From Hyphomonas sp. (GTDB lineage Bacteria; Pseudomonadota; Alphaproteobacteria; Caulobacterales; Hyphomonadaceae), in contig NZ_CP051230.1 of NCBI RefSeq assembly GCF_017792385.1, positions 2,046,001 through 2,110,000 on the forward strand: 64,000 nucleotides of DNA. The letters are read 5' to 3'. Below the pieces are notes generated by a model that saw nothing but the letters and a program-made list of their open reading frames with translations, was not told the origin of the DNA and searched no databases. Position 1 is the first letter of the stretch. Each line of letters starts with the position of its first letter. The translations under genes were made by a program, and so were the position numbers. This document shows positions 17,226-26,309 of the stretch, in pieces.

Positions 17226-18170
17226 TCAACGTCCGCAGGCCTCGATTCCAACATCGTCCGCGCGCATTGCAGCGGCGGACTCCAGCGGGCGATCCGTGGC
17301 AAGCATCACCAGCCCATCTTCGGCCAGGTCCTGAAACTCGGATCCGTCGCCGTCTGCCAGGTAGATGTCGTCAAGCCGCTCCCCGGACCGGCCAAGTGTG
17401 CCGAAAGCGGATTCCACATCATTGCGGGCATTCCGGTCCCAGGCGGCGGCGTCCGGCCGCGCCGTGCCGGTCCAGCCGATCAGGCGCCGGGCATCCACGC
17501 CGCGGGCTTCCAGGGCGGCAATGTCCCGTCCGCCACGGGCCGATGCGGTCAGCATGAAATCGGGGTCTATGGCAGCGATGTCTGCCGCTTCATCATCATT
17601 GTAGGAGATCATGATGATGTTCTCTTCAGCGCCCGCAGCGTAGACGGCCTTGGCAATGTTGGCGAAACTGGTCGTCTTCTTGCGGTCCAGTTCAAGGATG
17701 GCGCCGGTGTTGCGCGCCCAGATCAAGGCATCGGTCAGCTTGGGCGGCGAGTAGTCGGTACGGCGGCCGTCATTGTCGACCAAGGAGAGGCCGGAAAGGT
17801 CTTCCCAGCGAATGTCTGACACGTAGCCGCGGCCCGTCGTGGTCCGGTTCAGGCGATCATCATGCATCAGCGTCAGCACGCCGTCGCGTGTTTCGGCAAC
17901 ATCGATCTCGAACACCCGCACGCCATGGTCGAAATTGTACTGCATCGTCTCTATGGCGTTTTCCGGATAGCCGGGCGCAGGCCCGCCGCGATGCGCCGCG
18001 ATCACGATCCCGCCATGCTCGCGCAGGCAGTCGAAATAGTCGGGCAGGGGCAGGCGGGCCGGTGCGGTCTCGGCTGCAGAGACGGCTTCAGCTGGCGGCG
18101 TCGCATCCCCGGCGGGGGTGCAGCCGGTCAGGGCGATGAGAGCGGTAACAAGCAGCGCGGATCGGGTCAT
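17226..18170 (-). CDS. Glycerophosphodiester phosphodiesterase family lipoprotein
   Basis: A 314-residue exported GDPD-fold protein. The start at 18170 gives a lipoprotein signal (MTRSALLVTALIALTGC) with lipobox LTGC; the longer frame upstream would bury it. GDPD motifs are clear: IAAHRGGPAPGYPENA (catalytic His-Arg) and FEIDVAETRDGVLTLMHDD (metal-binding Glu/Asp and second His), followed by ILELDRKKT. Such enzymes hydrolyse deacylated phospholipids to glycerol-3-phosphate; envelope forms can also act on other phosphodiesters. It is divergent from the acyl-CoA ligase gene and separated from it by 99 bases. Confidence 0.88.
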   Translation of the reverse strand: MTRSALLVTALIALTGCTPAGDATPPAEAVSAAETAPARLPLPDYFDCLREHGGIVIAAHRGGPAPGYPENAIETMQYNFDHGVRVFEIDVAETRDGVLTLMHDDRLNRTTTGRGYVSDIRWEDLSGLSLVDNDGRRTDYSPPKLTDALIWARNTGAILELDRKKTTSFANIAKAVYAAGAEENIIMISYNDDEAADIAAIDPDFMLTASARGGRDIAALEARGVDARRLIGWTGTARPDAAAWDRNARNDVESAFGTLGRSGERLDDIYLADGDGSEFQDLAEDGLVMLATDRPLESAAAMRADDVGIEACGR

Positions 18171-18269
18171 TCGGGGGTCCTCTTCTTGCGCCGCAGCAAA
18201 TGCGCGCATAAACCTTTTCTAAATCAGGCGTGTATTGCCGAAAACGAAAACATACAGGGAGACTTCACC

Positions 18270-19895
18270 ATGCTGGGGATCATGCAGGACTGGCCGCTGA
18301 CGGTTAACAAGATTCTGGAACACGCCAACCGCATCAATCCCGGCCGGGAGATCATCACCCGCCGCGTGGAAGGCAATATCGTCCGCACGACCTATGCAGA
18401 CCTGTTCAACCAGTCCCGTCAGGTTTCAAATGCGCTCATCGATGGCGGCATCAAGCTGGGTGATCGCGTGGCCACGCTGGGCTGGAATTCGGAACGCCAC
18501 ATGGCATCCTGGTATGGCGCGATGGGGATTGGCGCCGTCCTGCACACGATCAATCCGCGCCTGCACCCCGAGCAGATCGCCTGGATTGCGAACCATGCCG
18601 AAGACAAGGTGCTGATCTTCGACAAGACCTTCCTGCCGATTGTCGAGGCGATCAAGGACCACCTCCAGACGGTCGAGACCTTCGTGATCTATGCGGATGC
18701 GGACACGATGCCGGAGAACAATCTGGGCGCGGTGCCGTTCGACATCTGGATCGATGGCCGGTCCACAGATGTGCGCTGGGGCGACTTCCCGGAAGATACT
18801 GCCTGCGGCCTTTGCTACACATCCGGCACAACGGGCGACCCGAAGGGCGTGCTGTATTCGCACCGCTCCAATGTGCTTCACACGCTGATCACGATGCAGC
18901 GCGATGCCATCGGCATGGGCGCCAATGATGTGGTCCTGCCGGTTGTGCCGATGTTCCACGCCAATGCCTGGGGACTGGCACTCTCCTGTCCGGCGGTTGG
19001 CTCCAACATGGTGATGCCGGGTGCGCAGATGGATGGCGCCTCGATCTATGAATTGCTGGACACGGAAAAGGTGACCATCACGGCGGCCGTGCCGACTGTG
19101 TGGCTCATGCTGCTCAACCATCTTCAGGAAAACGACCTCAAGCTGCCGCACCTCCAGAAAGTGGTGATCGGCGGGTCAGCCGTTCCGGAGCGCATCCTTC
19201 GGGCCTTCGAGGAAGATTATGAAGTCGATGTGGTCCACGCCTGGGGCATGACCGAGACCTCGCCGCTGGGTACGCTGGGCACGCTGCCGCCGCACCTGGT
19301 CGATGCCGATATCGACACGCGCATGGGCCAGAAGCTGAAGCAGGGCCGTCCGCCCTTCGGTGTTGAGCTGAAGATCGTGGATGATGAAGGCAAGGACCTG
19401 CCGAATGATGGCGAAACGTCCGGCCGCCTGATGGTGCGCGGGGCGGCTATCGCGGCGGGCTATTTCAAGGGTGTCGGCGGCAATGTGCTGGACGATAACG
19501 GATATTTCGACACGGGCGATGTCGCCAATATCGACGAATTCGGCACGATGACCATCACCGACCGCGCCAAGGATGTCATCAAGTCCGGCGGCGAATGGAT
19601 CTCCTCGATCGATATCGAGAACATTGCAGTCGGCCACCCGCAGGTTGCCAATGCTGCGGCGATTGGCATCTATCACCCGAAATGGGATGAGCGTCCGCTT
19701 CTGGTCGTCCAGCCGGCTCCGGGGGAAACTCCGACCAAGGAAGACGTTCTGGCCCAACTCGAGGGCAAGATCGCGAAATGGTGGACACCGGATGATGTGG
19801 TGTTCGTGGACGAGATCCCGCTTGGCGCGACCGGCAAGATCAACAAGCTGGCCCTGCGCAACCAGTTCAAGGACTACAAGCTGCCGACGGCCTAG
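18270..19895 (+). CDS. Long-chain/medium-chain fatty-acid-CoA ligase (AMP-forming)
   Basis: A 541-residue ANL-superfamily ligase that activates a carboxylic acid through an acyl-adenylate to an acyl-CoA. Core motifs: LCYTSGTTGDPKGVLYSH (P-loop), VVHAWGMTETSPLG, GYFDTGDVANIDEFG, the hinge TDRAKDVIKSGGEWIS and the catalytic lysine in GATGKINKLALR. The frame remains open upstream to 17862, but that part is antisense to the GDPD gene; the ATG at 18270 follows AGGGAGAC and starts MLGIMQDWPLTVNKIL, the usual N-terminus of this subfamily. Chain-length preference is not readable. The stop overlaps the convergent DUF305 gene at CTAG. Confidence 0.93.
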   Translation: MLGIMQDWPLTVNKILEHANRINPGREIITRRVEGNIVRTTYADLFNQSRQVSNALIDGGIKLGDRVATLGWNSERHMASWYGAMGIGAVLHTINPRLHPEQIAWIANHAEDKVLIFDKTFLPIVEAIKDHLQTVETFVIYADADTMPENNLGAVPFDIWIDGRSTDVRWGDFPEDTACGLCYTSGTTGDPKGVLYSHRSNVLHTLITMQRDAIGMGANDVVLPVVPMFHANAWGLALSCPAVGSNMVMPGAQMDGASIYELLDTEKVTITAAVPTVWLMLLNHLQENDLKLPHLQKVVIGGSAVPERILRAFEEDYEVDVVHAWGMTETSPLGTLGTLPPHLVDADIDTRMGQKLKQGRPPFGVELKIVDDEGKDLPNDGETSGRLMVRGAAIAAGYFKGVGGNVLDDNGYFDTGDVANIDEFGTMTITDRAKDVIKSGGEWISSIDIENIAVGHPQVANAAAIGIYHPKWDERPLLVVQPAPGETPTKEDVLAQLEGKIAKWWTPDDVVFVDEIPLGATGKINKLALRNQFKDYKLPTA

Positions 19896-20416
19896 TCCGC
19901 ATCAGCGCTGAAATCCGGAACCGGGCGGGCGGCGGCTTGCTTGGGAGTCGTCGCCTTTCCATTTCGCGAGATATCATCAATCAGCCATTCCATTTCGGCG
20001 ATCTCGACTTTCTGGGCCTGAAGAATTTCATTCGCCAGTTTCCGGACGCGGACATCCTCGATGCCGGCGCGTTCGCTGGTCATGATGGCAATCGAGTGGT
20101 GCGGGATCATGGCTTTCATGTAAGCCTTGTCCCCGACCGTCGCCTGTGAGCGGACAAGGAATAGGGCGAGCAGGAACAGCAACGCGCTGCCGGCATAGAT
20201 GGCGAGGTTGAGGCGGGTGTCCTTGTACATGTTCAGCATGAAGGACAGCATCACGACGGCCATGGCCGCCGCCATGATCAGCGTCATGAAAAAGCGTGTC
20301 TCGCTCCAGTGCACATGGGGCAAGGCATATGTGTTGAGATACATAAGGCCGAACATGATGATGGCGGAGGTGGCGATCATCAGCCCAAACCGGCGGTAGC
20401 TGCCGGAATGGTCCAT
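19892..20416 (-). CDS. DUF305-family membrane protein
   Basis: A 174-residue protein with three N-terminal membrane helices (LMIATSAIIMFGLMYL, FFMTLIMAAAMAVVMLSFML, NLAIYAGSALLFLLALFLV) followed by a DUF305 segment: DKAYMKAMIPHHSIAIMTS, where the HH pair is the family hallmark, and a helix rich in Glu/Lys (LANEILQAQKVEIAEMEWL). DUF305 proteins are ferritin-like four-helix folds, often encoded near copper or metal-stress genes; here no such neighbours are seen. It ends convergently with the acyl-CoA ligase gene, sharing CTAG. Confidence 0.85.
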   Translation of the reverse strand: MDHSGSYRRFGLMIATSAIIMFGLMYLNTYALPHVHWSETRFFMTLIMAAAMAVVMLSFMLNMYKDTRLNLAIYAGSALLFLLALFLVRSQATVGDKAYMKAMIPHHSIAIMTSERAGIEDVRVRKLANEILQAQKVEIAEMEWLIDDISRNGKATTPKQAAARPVPDFSADAD

Positions 20417-20569
20417 GGTCTTTCCTTCCAGAGGCGTGTTGCGCGATGTCTTTGCGAACGCGAAGGCCGCGGCCCTGTTCCGGATTTTTCTGAGGCCGGT
20501 GACTGGTTCGGGCGAGGGCGCTGATCTATGTCAGTTGGAACACGCAATTCCGGAGAGGGCGGACGAGAC

Positions 20570-21442
20570 ATGGACACGACGGAACAGACACAGGATGCCG
20601 GCTGGCGAGGTATGGTGGCCAAGGCGTCCCTGGCCCTGTCGATTTTTACGGTATTCTGGTTCATTGCAGCTGCGCTGGGCACCAAGCTGGGCCTCTGGGG
20701 CTGGCAGTTCGGGCTGGGCAAGATGACCATCGACTGGGGCCTGAAGCTGATCTTCCTCGCGTCGGGCGTGTCCGTGATTGCGCTGGTTCTGTCCCTGATC
20801 ATGGCTCCGCGCAAGCGTGCCTTCATCCTGGCCTTTGCGGCCCTGCTGATTGCGGGACTGAGCTTCGGCCGGATCGCCGCCTTCAGCGGCCAGGCTTCGC
20901 GCCTGCCCCCCATTCATGACGTCCAGACCGATTGGTCGAATCCGATCCTGCCCAGCGAAGCCCTGCTAGCGGCCCGCGCGGCCACCGATGCAGGGAACCC
21001 GGTCTTGGCGGCGCCGACCGTGCCGGACTATGCCGAAGCGCGCTGGCCGGGTACGCCCGGGCGGCTCGTATCGGAATTGCAGGAAGAAGCCGAATTCGAC
21101 CCGGCGGTTCAGGAAGACCCTGTCGATGCGCCGTATCCGAAGCTGGATTCCTATATGACAGGTGCCGCGCCGGATGCGGCTTTCGAGGCCATTCTCGCCA
21201 TTGTGGACGAACGCGGCTGGGACGTGGTAACTGCCAATCCCGGTGAGGGACGCATCGAGGCGACCGAGACGAGTTTCTGGTTCGACTTCAAGGACGACAT
21301 CATGATCCGTATCCTGCCAACGGAAGAGGGCGGGTCGCGCATTGATGTGCGGTCAACCAGCCGTGTCGGCCTGTCGGATCTCGGCGCGAACGCCAAACGG
21401 GTACGCAACCTGCTCGATGAGATCGAGACGGCGTTGCACTAG
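20570..21442 (+). CDS. DUF1499 domain-containing membrane protein
   Basis: A 290-residue protein. Three N-terminal hydrophobic segments (ASLALSIFTVFWFIAAAL, LKLIFLASGVSVIALVLSLI, AFILAFAALLIAGLSF) are followed from about residue 105 by a DUF1499 region, recognised by LPPIHDVQTDW near its start and RIEATETSFWFDFKDDIMIRI and DVRSTSRVGLSDLGANAKRV near its end. The role of DUF1499 proteins is not established. An in-frame ATG at 20528 would add 14 residues; 20570 is preferred because GGAGAGGG precedes it and the extra residues resemble no membrane protein start. The stop overlaps the convergent antiporter gene at CTAG. Confidence 0.85.
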   Translation: MDTTEQTQDAGWRGMVAKASLALSIFTVFWFIAAALGTKLGLWGWQFGLGKMTIDWGLKLIFLASGVSVIALVLSLIMAPRKRAFILAFAALLIAGLSFGRIAAFSGQASRLPPIHDVQTDWSNPILPSEALLAARAATDAGNPVLAAPTVPDYAEARWPGTPGRLVSELQEEAEFDPAVQEDPVDAPYPKLDSYMTGAAPDAAFEAILAIVDERGWDVVTANPGEGRIEATETSFWFDFKDDIMIRILPTEEGGSRIDVRSTSRVGLSDLGANAKRVRNLLDEIETALH

Positions 21443-22659
21443 GCGGCCGGCCCGGACGAGTCTTCCTTTTTCGGCGGTTGGGGGCCAAGGCCGAGCAGGC
21501 GCGCCACCGGGCCGATGGTCCAGCCCTGCGTGGTGAGGGAGATGGCCACGATCACGAAGACCACATTGAAGAAGCCAACCGTGATCGGCCCGGGCGAAAT
21601 GACCGGGTAGATCGCCAGCAGGATCGGCACGGCGCCGCGCAGGCCCACCCAGCTGAGGAACACATTCTCGCGCAGGGTGAAGCCCATCCATCCGACCGAG
21701 ATGAACACGGCCAGCGGACGGGCGACCAGCATCAGGACGGCCGCGATGGCGATGGTGGGCCAGATGTCCTGCAACAGGGCGCTCGGAGTCACCAGCAGGC
21801 CCAGCGTCAGGAACAGGACGAGCTGGCACAGCCACTGGAAGGCTTCGTTGAAGTCGACAATGCGGTCTATCGGGCGATTGAGTTTTGCCTTCAGGCTGAT
21901 GCCGGCGAGGTAGGCAGCCAGAAAGCCGCTCCCGCCAAGCAGGGACACGCCGGCAAAGATGACAAGGGCGCCTGCCAGCGTCATCACCGGATAGGTCCCG
22001 ACGGGCAGGGACAAGGTGTCCAGCAGACGCGCCAGCAGGCGGCCGCCGAAGATGCCGCCCAGAATGCCGATCCCGGCCTGCATCACCAGCAAAAGGCCCA
22101 TGGCGGCGAAGTCGAAGGACCCGGCCGTCTGCAGCGTCGCGACCAGAGTGGTCATCGTAACCGTCAGAAAGATCGCCATCGGATCATTGAGGCCGGATTC
22201 CAGCAGCAGCGTGTCTTTCAGGCGCGGGCGCAGCCCGATACCGCTTTGCTGGATCAGCAGGAAGGTTGCCGCGGCATCTGTCGACGCCACTGCCGCGCCG
22301 AGCAGCAGGGCGACCTGCCACGGGACCTGAAGCAGCAGGGCGGCGGCCAGGCCTGTCACACCGGCCGTGACCAGCACGCCCAGTGTTGCCAGGGACGTCG
22401 CCGGAGCCCCGGCGGACCGGAAGACACGCCGGTCTGTCTCAAGGCCGCCGGCAAACAGGATCACGGCCAGCGCCACGCTGCCAAGGTCAAAGGCGAAATT
22501 GAAATTGCTGAACTCGATCCGGCCAGGGCCGTCTTCTCCGAGCAGCATGCCGATGATCAGCGCGATCAGCAGGAAGGGGGCCCCGGCCCTGCGCGCCACC
22601 GGCATGAAGGCAAAACTGACAAAGATGATCAGGCTGCACAGGAAGACAAATAGATACAC
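21439..22659 (-). CDS. Cation/proton antiporter (CPA1/NhaP-CvrA type)
   Basis: A 406-residue membrane protein with about 12-13 hydrophobic segments and no cytoplasmic regulatory domain. The CPA signature region LLGAAVASTDAAATFLLI, with the acidic ion-binding residue, and ESGLNDPMAIFLTVTMTTL, with the ND motif, are clear. Sequence style is nearest the potassium/proton antiporter NhaP2 (CvrA), but the TrkA-C tail of that family is missing: the protein ends in a short Pro/Lys/Ser-rich tail after the last helix. It therefore exchanges Na+ or K+ for H+ at the inner membrane; the ion is not decided. The stop shares CTAG with the DUF1499 gene. Confidence 0.88.
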   Translation of the reverse strand: MYLFVFLCSLIIFVSFAFMPVARRAGAPFLLIALIIGMLLGEDGPGRIEFSNFNFAFDLGSVALAVILFAGGLETDRRVFRSAGAPATSLATLGVLVTAGVTGLAAALLLQVPWQVALLLGAAVASTDAAATFLLIQQSGIGLRPRLKDTLLLESGLNDPMAIFLTVTMTTLVATLQTAGSFDFAAMGLLLVMQAGIGILGGIFGGRLLARLLDTLSLPVGTYPVMTLAGALVIFAGVSLLGGSGFLAAYLAGISLKAKLNRPIDRIVDFNEAFQWLCQLVLFLTLGLLVTPSALLQDIWPTIAIAAVLMLVARPLAVFISVGWMGFTLRENVFLSWVGLRGAVPILLAIYPVISPGPITVGFFNVVFVIVAISLTTQGWTIGPVARLLGLGPQPPKKEDSSGPAA

Positions 22660-22756
22660 CGGGACTCCCTGACAGAACTTGTTGAACGTCCTACAGATAA
22701 AGTCTGCCTGTGCGTCACTTCAAGGCGGCGCGCGTCCTCAGGAGTGAGAAAACCGA

Positions 22757-24196
22757 TCAGTTGCGGGCGTATTTGTCTTCGTAGCGGATAATATCGTCTT
22801 CGCCGAGATAGCTTCCCGTCTGGACCTCGATCAGGACGACCGGCAGCTTGCCGGGGTTTTCGAGACGGTGAACCGAACCGACCGGGATGTATACGGACTG
22901 GTTTTCGGTGACGAGCTGCACCTTCTCGTCAATGGTCACCTGGGCGGTGCCGGAGACGACGATCCAGTGTTCGGCGCGGTGATGGTGCGACTGCAGCGAC
23001 AGCGACTGGCCGGGCTTCACCTGAATGCGCTTGACCTGGAAGCGGTCCCCCACGGCAATCGACTCGAACCAGCCCCAGGGGCGATAGTCCCGCGGGAATT
23101 GTTCGGCCTGCTTGGCCTTCTTGGCCTTCAGTTCGCTGACGGCGAGCTTGACGTCCTGCGCGCGGGAGCCATCGGCGACGAGCACCGCATCCGGCATGGC
23201 CACGGCAATGATGTTGTCGAGCCCGATACCGACCAGTTCGAGGCTTTCGTCCTCCGACCGCAGCAGCGAGTCCTTGCATTCCATCGCCGTTACATGGCCG
23301 CTGGTCGAGACGCCGTTCTTGTCAGGCCCGGTCTCGCGGCGCACAGCGTCCCAGCCGCCGAGGTCCGACCATCCGCCCGCAAAGGGCACGACGCTGAGAT
23401 TGTCGGTCCGTTCCATGACGGCATAGTCGATCGAAATGGATTCGATGCCATTCCAGCTTTCCGGCTCCAGCCGCGCGAAGCCAAGATCGGCCTGCGCGCC
23501 GTGCACCGATTCGTCGACCAGTTTGACCATGTCGGGTTCATGCTTGCGGAATGCGTCGACAATACTCTTGACGCTGAACAGGAAGATGCCGGCATTCCAG
23601 AGGAAATTGCCGCTCTTCAGCATCTTCTGCGCGTTCTTGGCCGACGGTTTTTCGACAAACTTCTTCAACTGGATGGGCGACAGGCTGCCGTCCACCACAG
23701 GTTCGCTGAGCTCGAGATAGCCATAGCCCGTTTCCGGATAGGTGGGCTGGATGCCGAACGTGACGAGCTGGCCCTTCCGCGCGGCGCCGACCGCCGCCTC
23801 GATGGAGGCATGAAAGGCGGCCGTGTCGGGAATGACCTGGTCAGACGGCGCCACCAGCATGAGGGCGTCCGGCTGGGTTTTCTGAAGGTGCAGCGCCGCG
23901 GCGAGAATGGCCGGTGCAGTGTTGCGGGCCTCCGGCTCGATCATGATCGTGGCATCCTCGATCCCGATGTCGGCCAGTTGTTCCTTCACAATGAAGCGGA
24001 AATCCGAATTGGTGAGAATCAGCGGTGAGGCGAAAGCTTCGCCGGTCAACCTTTGGGCGGATGCCTGGAAAAGCGAGGTTGAGCCGATCAGGGGGGCGAA
24101 CTGCTTGGGGTAACTCTTGCGGGAGAGGGGCCAGAGCCGGGTGCCTGACCCGCCACACATCAGAATCGGGACAATGCTGCTTGCCGGAGTTGCCAT
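22757..24196 (-). CDS. manC: Mannose-1-phosphate guanylyltransferase / mannose-6-phosphate isomerase
   Basis: A 479-residue bifunctional enzyme. The N-terminal nucleotidyltransferase (LMCGGSGTRLWPLSRKSYPKQF, then FVEKP at about residue 180) makes GDP-mannose from mannose-1-phosphate and GTP. The C-terminal cupin (PWGWFESIAVGDRFQVKRI, LSLQSHHHRAEHWIVVSG) is the type II phosphomannose isomerase with its metal-binding histidines. GDP-mannose is the substrate of Gmd, encoded at 54612-55646, so ManC probably feeds the surface-glycan locus. Read leftward; a short inverted repeat lies in its 5' leader. No neighbouring glycan gene is directly linked. Confidence 0.95.
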   Translation of the reverse strand: MATPASSIVPILMCGGSGTRLWPLSRKSYPKQFAPLIGSTSLFQASAQRLTGEAFASPLILTNSDFRFIVKEQLADIGIEDATIMIEPEARNTAPAILAAALHLQKTQPDALMLVAPSDQVIPDTAAFHASIEAAVGAARKGQLVTFGIQPTYPETGYGYLELSEPVVDGSLSPIQLKKFVEKPSAKNAQKMLKSGNFLWNAGIFLFSVKSIVDAFRKHEPDMVKLVDESVHGAQADLGFARLEPESWNGIESISIDYAVMERTDNLSVVPFAGGWSDLGGWDAVRRETGPDKNGVSTSGHVTAMECKDSLLRSEDESLELVGIGLDNIIAVAMPDAVLVADGSRAQDVKLAVSELKAKKAKQAEQFPRDYRPWGWFESIAVGDRFQVKRIQVKPGQSLSLQSHHHRAEHWIVVSGTAQVTIDEKVQLVTENQSVYIPVGSVHRLENPGKLPVVLIEVQTGSYLGEDDIIRYEDKYARN

Positions 24197-24210
24197 GAAA
24201 GAACCTCACT

Positions 24211-24224
24211 AGTCGCCTGCGACT
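24211..24224. promoter_or_regulatory. Inverted repeat in manC leader
   Basis: AGTCGC-CT-GCGACT lies 15 bases upstream of the manC start codon. It could be an operator or a small leader hairpin near the ribosome site. Seen directly; role inferred. Confidence 0.3.
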
Positions 24225-24264
24225 CTCTTGGCCCAACAGGCCCGGAATGGCCAGCCCGGACGCT

Positions 24265-24288
24265 GAAAAATTGCCGTCCCGAGACGGG
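24265..24288 (-). terminator. Rho-independent terminator after oppC-like gene
   Basis: Immediately after the permease stop, on the minus strand, CCGTC-TCGG-GACGG forms a short stable stem followed by CAATTTTTC. It ends the two-gene permease transcript and separates it from manC. Confidence 0.65.
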
Positions 24289-25200
24289 CTAGCGTTCTTT
24301 CGGGTCCAGCGCGTCGCGCAGGCCGTCCCCGATGAAATTCAGGCAGAGCAGGGTGACGGCCATGGTCAGGGCCGGCGCCAGCAGCATCCAGGGTTTTTCC
24401 TCCATCCGGTCGGCGCCATCGGAGATCAGCACGCCCAGGGAGGTCAGCGGCTCATTCACCCCCAGACCCAGAAAGGACAGGAAGCTTTCCGCAAGGATGA
24501 CGACCGGAATCGTCAGCGTGACATAAACCGCCACAGGGCCAATCACGTTCGGCAGGATGTGGCGCAGGATAATGTCGCGGCGGCTGACCCCGGACGCGCG
24601 CGCCGCCTCGATGAATTCCTTGCCCTTGATGGCCAGGGTCTGGCCGCGCACGATGCGCGCCATGGTGAGCCATTCGATGGCACCGATGGCTGCGAAGATG
24701 AGGACAATGTTCCGCTCGAACACGGTGAGCAGCAGGATCACGAAGAAGATGAAGGGCAGGGCGTAGAGGACGTCGACGATGCGCATCATGAAATTGTCGA
24801 CACGCCCGCCAAGATAGCCGGCCGTGGCCCCCCAGCTGACGCCGATCACGAGACTGACGGCCGTGGCAACCACACCCACGAGAAGTGAGATGCGCAAGCC
24901 GATCATCAGGCGGGCCAGCAGGTCCCGGCCCTGCAGGTCGGTGCCCAGCGGGTGCATGCCGTCCAGCGTCGGCGCAATGGTGCGCAGATCCGAAATGGTG
25001 CTGTATTTGTGGACCCAGAGCATCGGGCCGAAGATGGCGATCAGGACCAGGGCGCCGAGTATCCACATGGAGATCACGGCGGCCCGGTTGCGGAACAGGC
25101 GCGCGCGGGCGTCGTCCCACAGCGAACGTCCGCCGACAATGGCTTGCTGGACCGGCTGGGTGCGGCCGGTGGGGTCGAGAAGAGGGTCGAGATCCGTCAT
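24289..25200 (-). CDS. ABC transporter permease, OppC/DppC type
   Basis: A 303-residue permease of the peptide/nickel/opine ABC family. It has the N-terminal amphipathic start, the OppC-N region (SMWILGALVLIAIFGPMLW), the HPLGTDLQGRDLLARLMIG motif typical of DppC/OppC, six membrane segments, and the EAA loop (EFIEAARASGVSRRDIILRHILPN) that contacts the ATPase. The start overlaps the stop of the OppB-type gene (ATGA). No solute-binding protein or OppD/OppF ATPase genes are adjacent, so those partners must be encoded elsewhere. Probable role is import of oligopeptides or similar solutes. Confidence 0.92.
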   Translation of the reverse strand: MTDLDPLLDPTGRTQPVQQAIVGGRSLWDDARARLFRNRAAVISMWILGALVLIAIFGPMLWVHKYSTISDLRTIAPTLDGMHPLGTDLQGRDLLARLMIGLRISLLVGVVATAVSLVIGVSWGATAGYLGGRVDNFMMRIVDVLYALPFIFFVILLLTVFERNIVLIFAAIGAIEWLTMARIVRGQTLAIKGKEFIEAARASGVSRRDIILRHILPNVIGPVAVYVTLTIPVVILAESFLSFLGLGVNEPLTSLGVLISDGADRMEEKPWMLLAPALTMAVTLLCLNFIGDGLRDALDPKER

Positions 25201-26171
25201 CAGTCGTACTTCACTTTCGGATCGAGCAGGGCGTAGAGAATGTCTGCCAGAAGGTTCAGCAGGACGATCAGGCCCGCATAGACAATGATTGCGCCCATCA
25301 CGAGCGTGTAGTCCCGGTTGAGCGCGCCATCGACGAAATAGGTGCCGAGACCCGGCAGGCCGAATATCTTCTCGATCACGACCGAGCCTGTCATGACGCG
25401 GGCCATGGCGGGGCCGGCATAGGATATCAGGGGCAACATGGCCGCCGGCAGCGCGTGCCGTGTGATGACCTGGCGTTCGGTCAGGCCTTTTGATCGGGCC
25501 GTGCGGATATGGTTGGACCGCATCGTCTCGATGATCGAGGCGCGCATCAGGCGCGAGATGATGGCGATCTGCGGCAGGGCGAGCGTGATGACCGGCAGGG
25601 TCATGTTGTGCCAGCTCATGCCGATATTGGGATAGGTGCCGAGGCCACCGACCGCGAAGATACCGGCGCCGAGCGCGAAGATCAGGATCAGGATGGGGCC
25701 GGTGACAAAGGTCGGGATGGATATGCCCGCCATGGCGATGCCCATGACGCCATAATCTGCGCTCGTATTCTGCCTGAGCCCGGCAAACACTCCGAGCAGC
25801 GTGCCGATCAGAATGCCGAGCCCCATGGCGAGGAAGCCGATGGTCAGCGAAATCGGCAGGCCATCGGCGATGAGATCATTCACGCTCTTGCCGAGCGTCT
25901 TGTAGGACGGGCCGAAATCCCCAACCAGCACGCCGCCGACATAATTGAAGTATTGCTCGTGCAGCGGCTTGTCCAAGCCGAACTTGGCGGCGATCGCGGC
26001 TTCGGTTGCAGGGGGGAGCTTCCGCTCACCGTCGAACGGGCCGCCTGGCGCCGCGCGCATCATGAGGAAGGCCATCGTGATGATGGCCAGCATGGTGGGG
26101 ATTGCAATCAGCAGGCGCCTGAACGTATAGGCCCACGGAATCCGGCGAATGGCTCGTTGAAAAGAGGACAC
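25200..26171 (-). CDS. ABC transporter permease, OppB/DppB type
   Basis: Partner permease to the OppC-type protein. Family features: FRRLLIAIPTMLAIITMAFLMMRAAPGGPFDGERKLPP at the N-terminal helix (given in part), EKIFGLPGLGTYFVDG near the C-terminus, and the EAA loop HIRTARSKGLTERQVITRHALP. The frame is open to an ATG at 26303, but that start would lie 7 bases from the divergent gene and add about 44 unusual residues. A GTG at 26171 gives the standard length (323 residues) although no good ribosome site is visible, so the start is uncertain. It precedes oppC with a 1-base stop/start overlap. Confidence 0.88.
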   Translation of the reverse strand: MSSFQRAIRRIPWAYTFRRLLIAIPTMLAIITMAFLMMRAAPGGPFDGERKLPPATEAAIAAKFGLDKPLHEQYFNYVGGVLVGDFGPSYKTLGKSVNDLIADGLPISLTIGFLAMGLGILIGTLLGVFAGLRQNTSADYGVMGIAMAGISIPTFVTGPILILIFALGAGIFAVGGLGTYPNIGMSWHNMTLPVITLALPQIAIISRLMRASIIETMRSNHIRTARSKGLTERQVITRHALPAAMLPLISYAGPAMARVMTGSVVIEKIFGLPGLGTYFVDGALNRDYTLVMGAIIVYAGLIVLLNLLADILYALLDPKVKYD

Positions 26172-26309
26172 GTTCTTTTTTGCTATTCCGTTGCGGGTAA
26201 GAGGAATCTGGTCGCGAGAGCCATGCACGCGCTTGGCATTGCGGATTGCAATCCTTAGCTTGTAGCGACAGCCGATCAAGACCGAAGACACAGGCAGGGA
26301 CACGAAATT

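Noticed and set aside
17862..18269. Upstream extension of the acyl-CoA ligase frame
   Set aside because: The extra 136 codons are antisense to the GDPD gene and the ATG at 18270 has a ribosome site and the standard family N-terminus.
22757..24196. Plain glucose-1-phosphate or mannose-1-phosphate transferase without isomerase
   Set aside because: The C-terminal cupin with the HHHRAEHW motif shows that it is the bifunctional ManC form.
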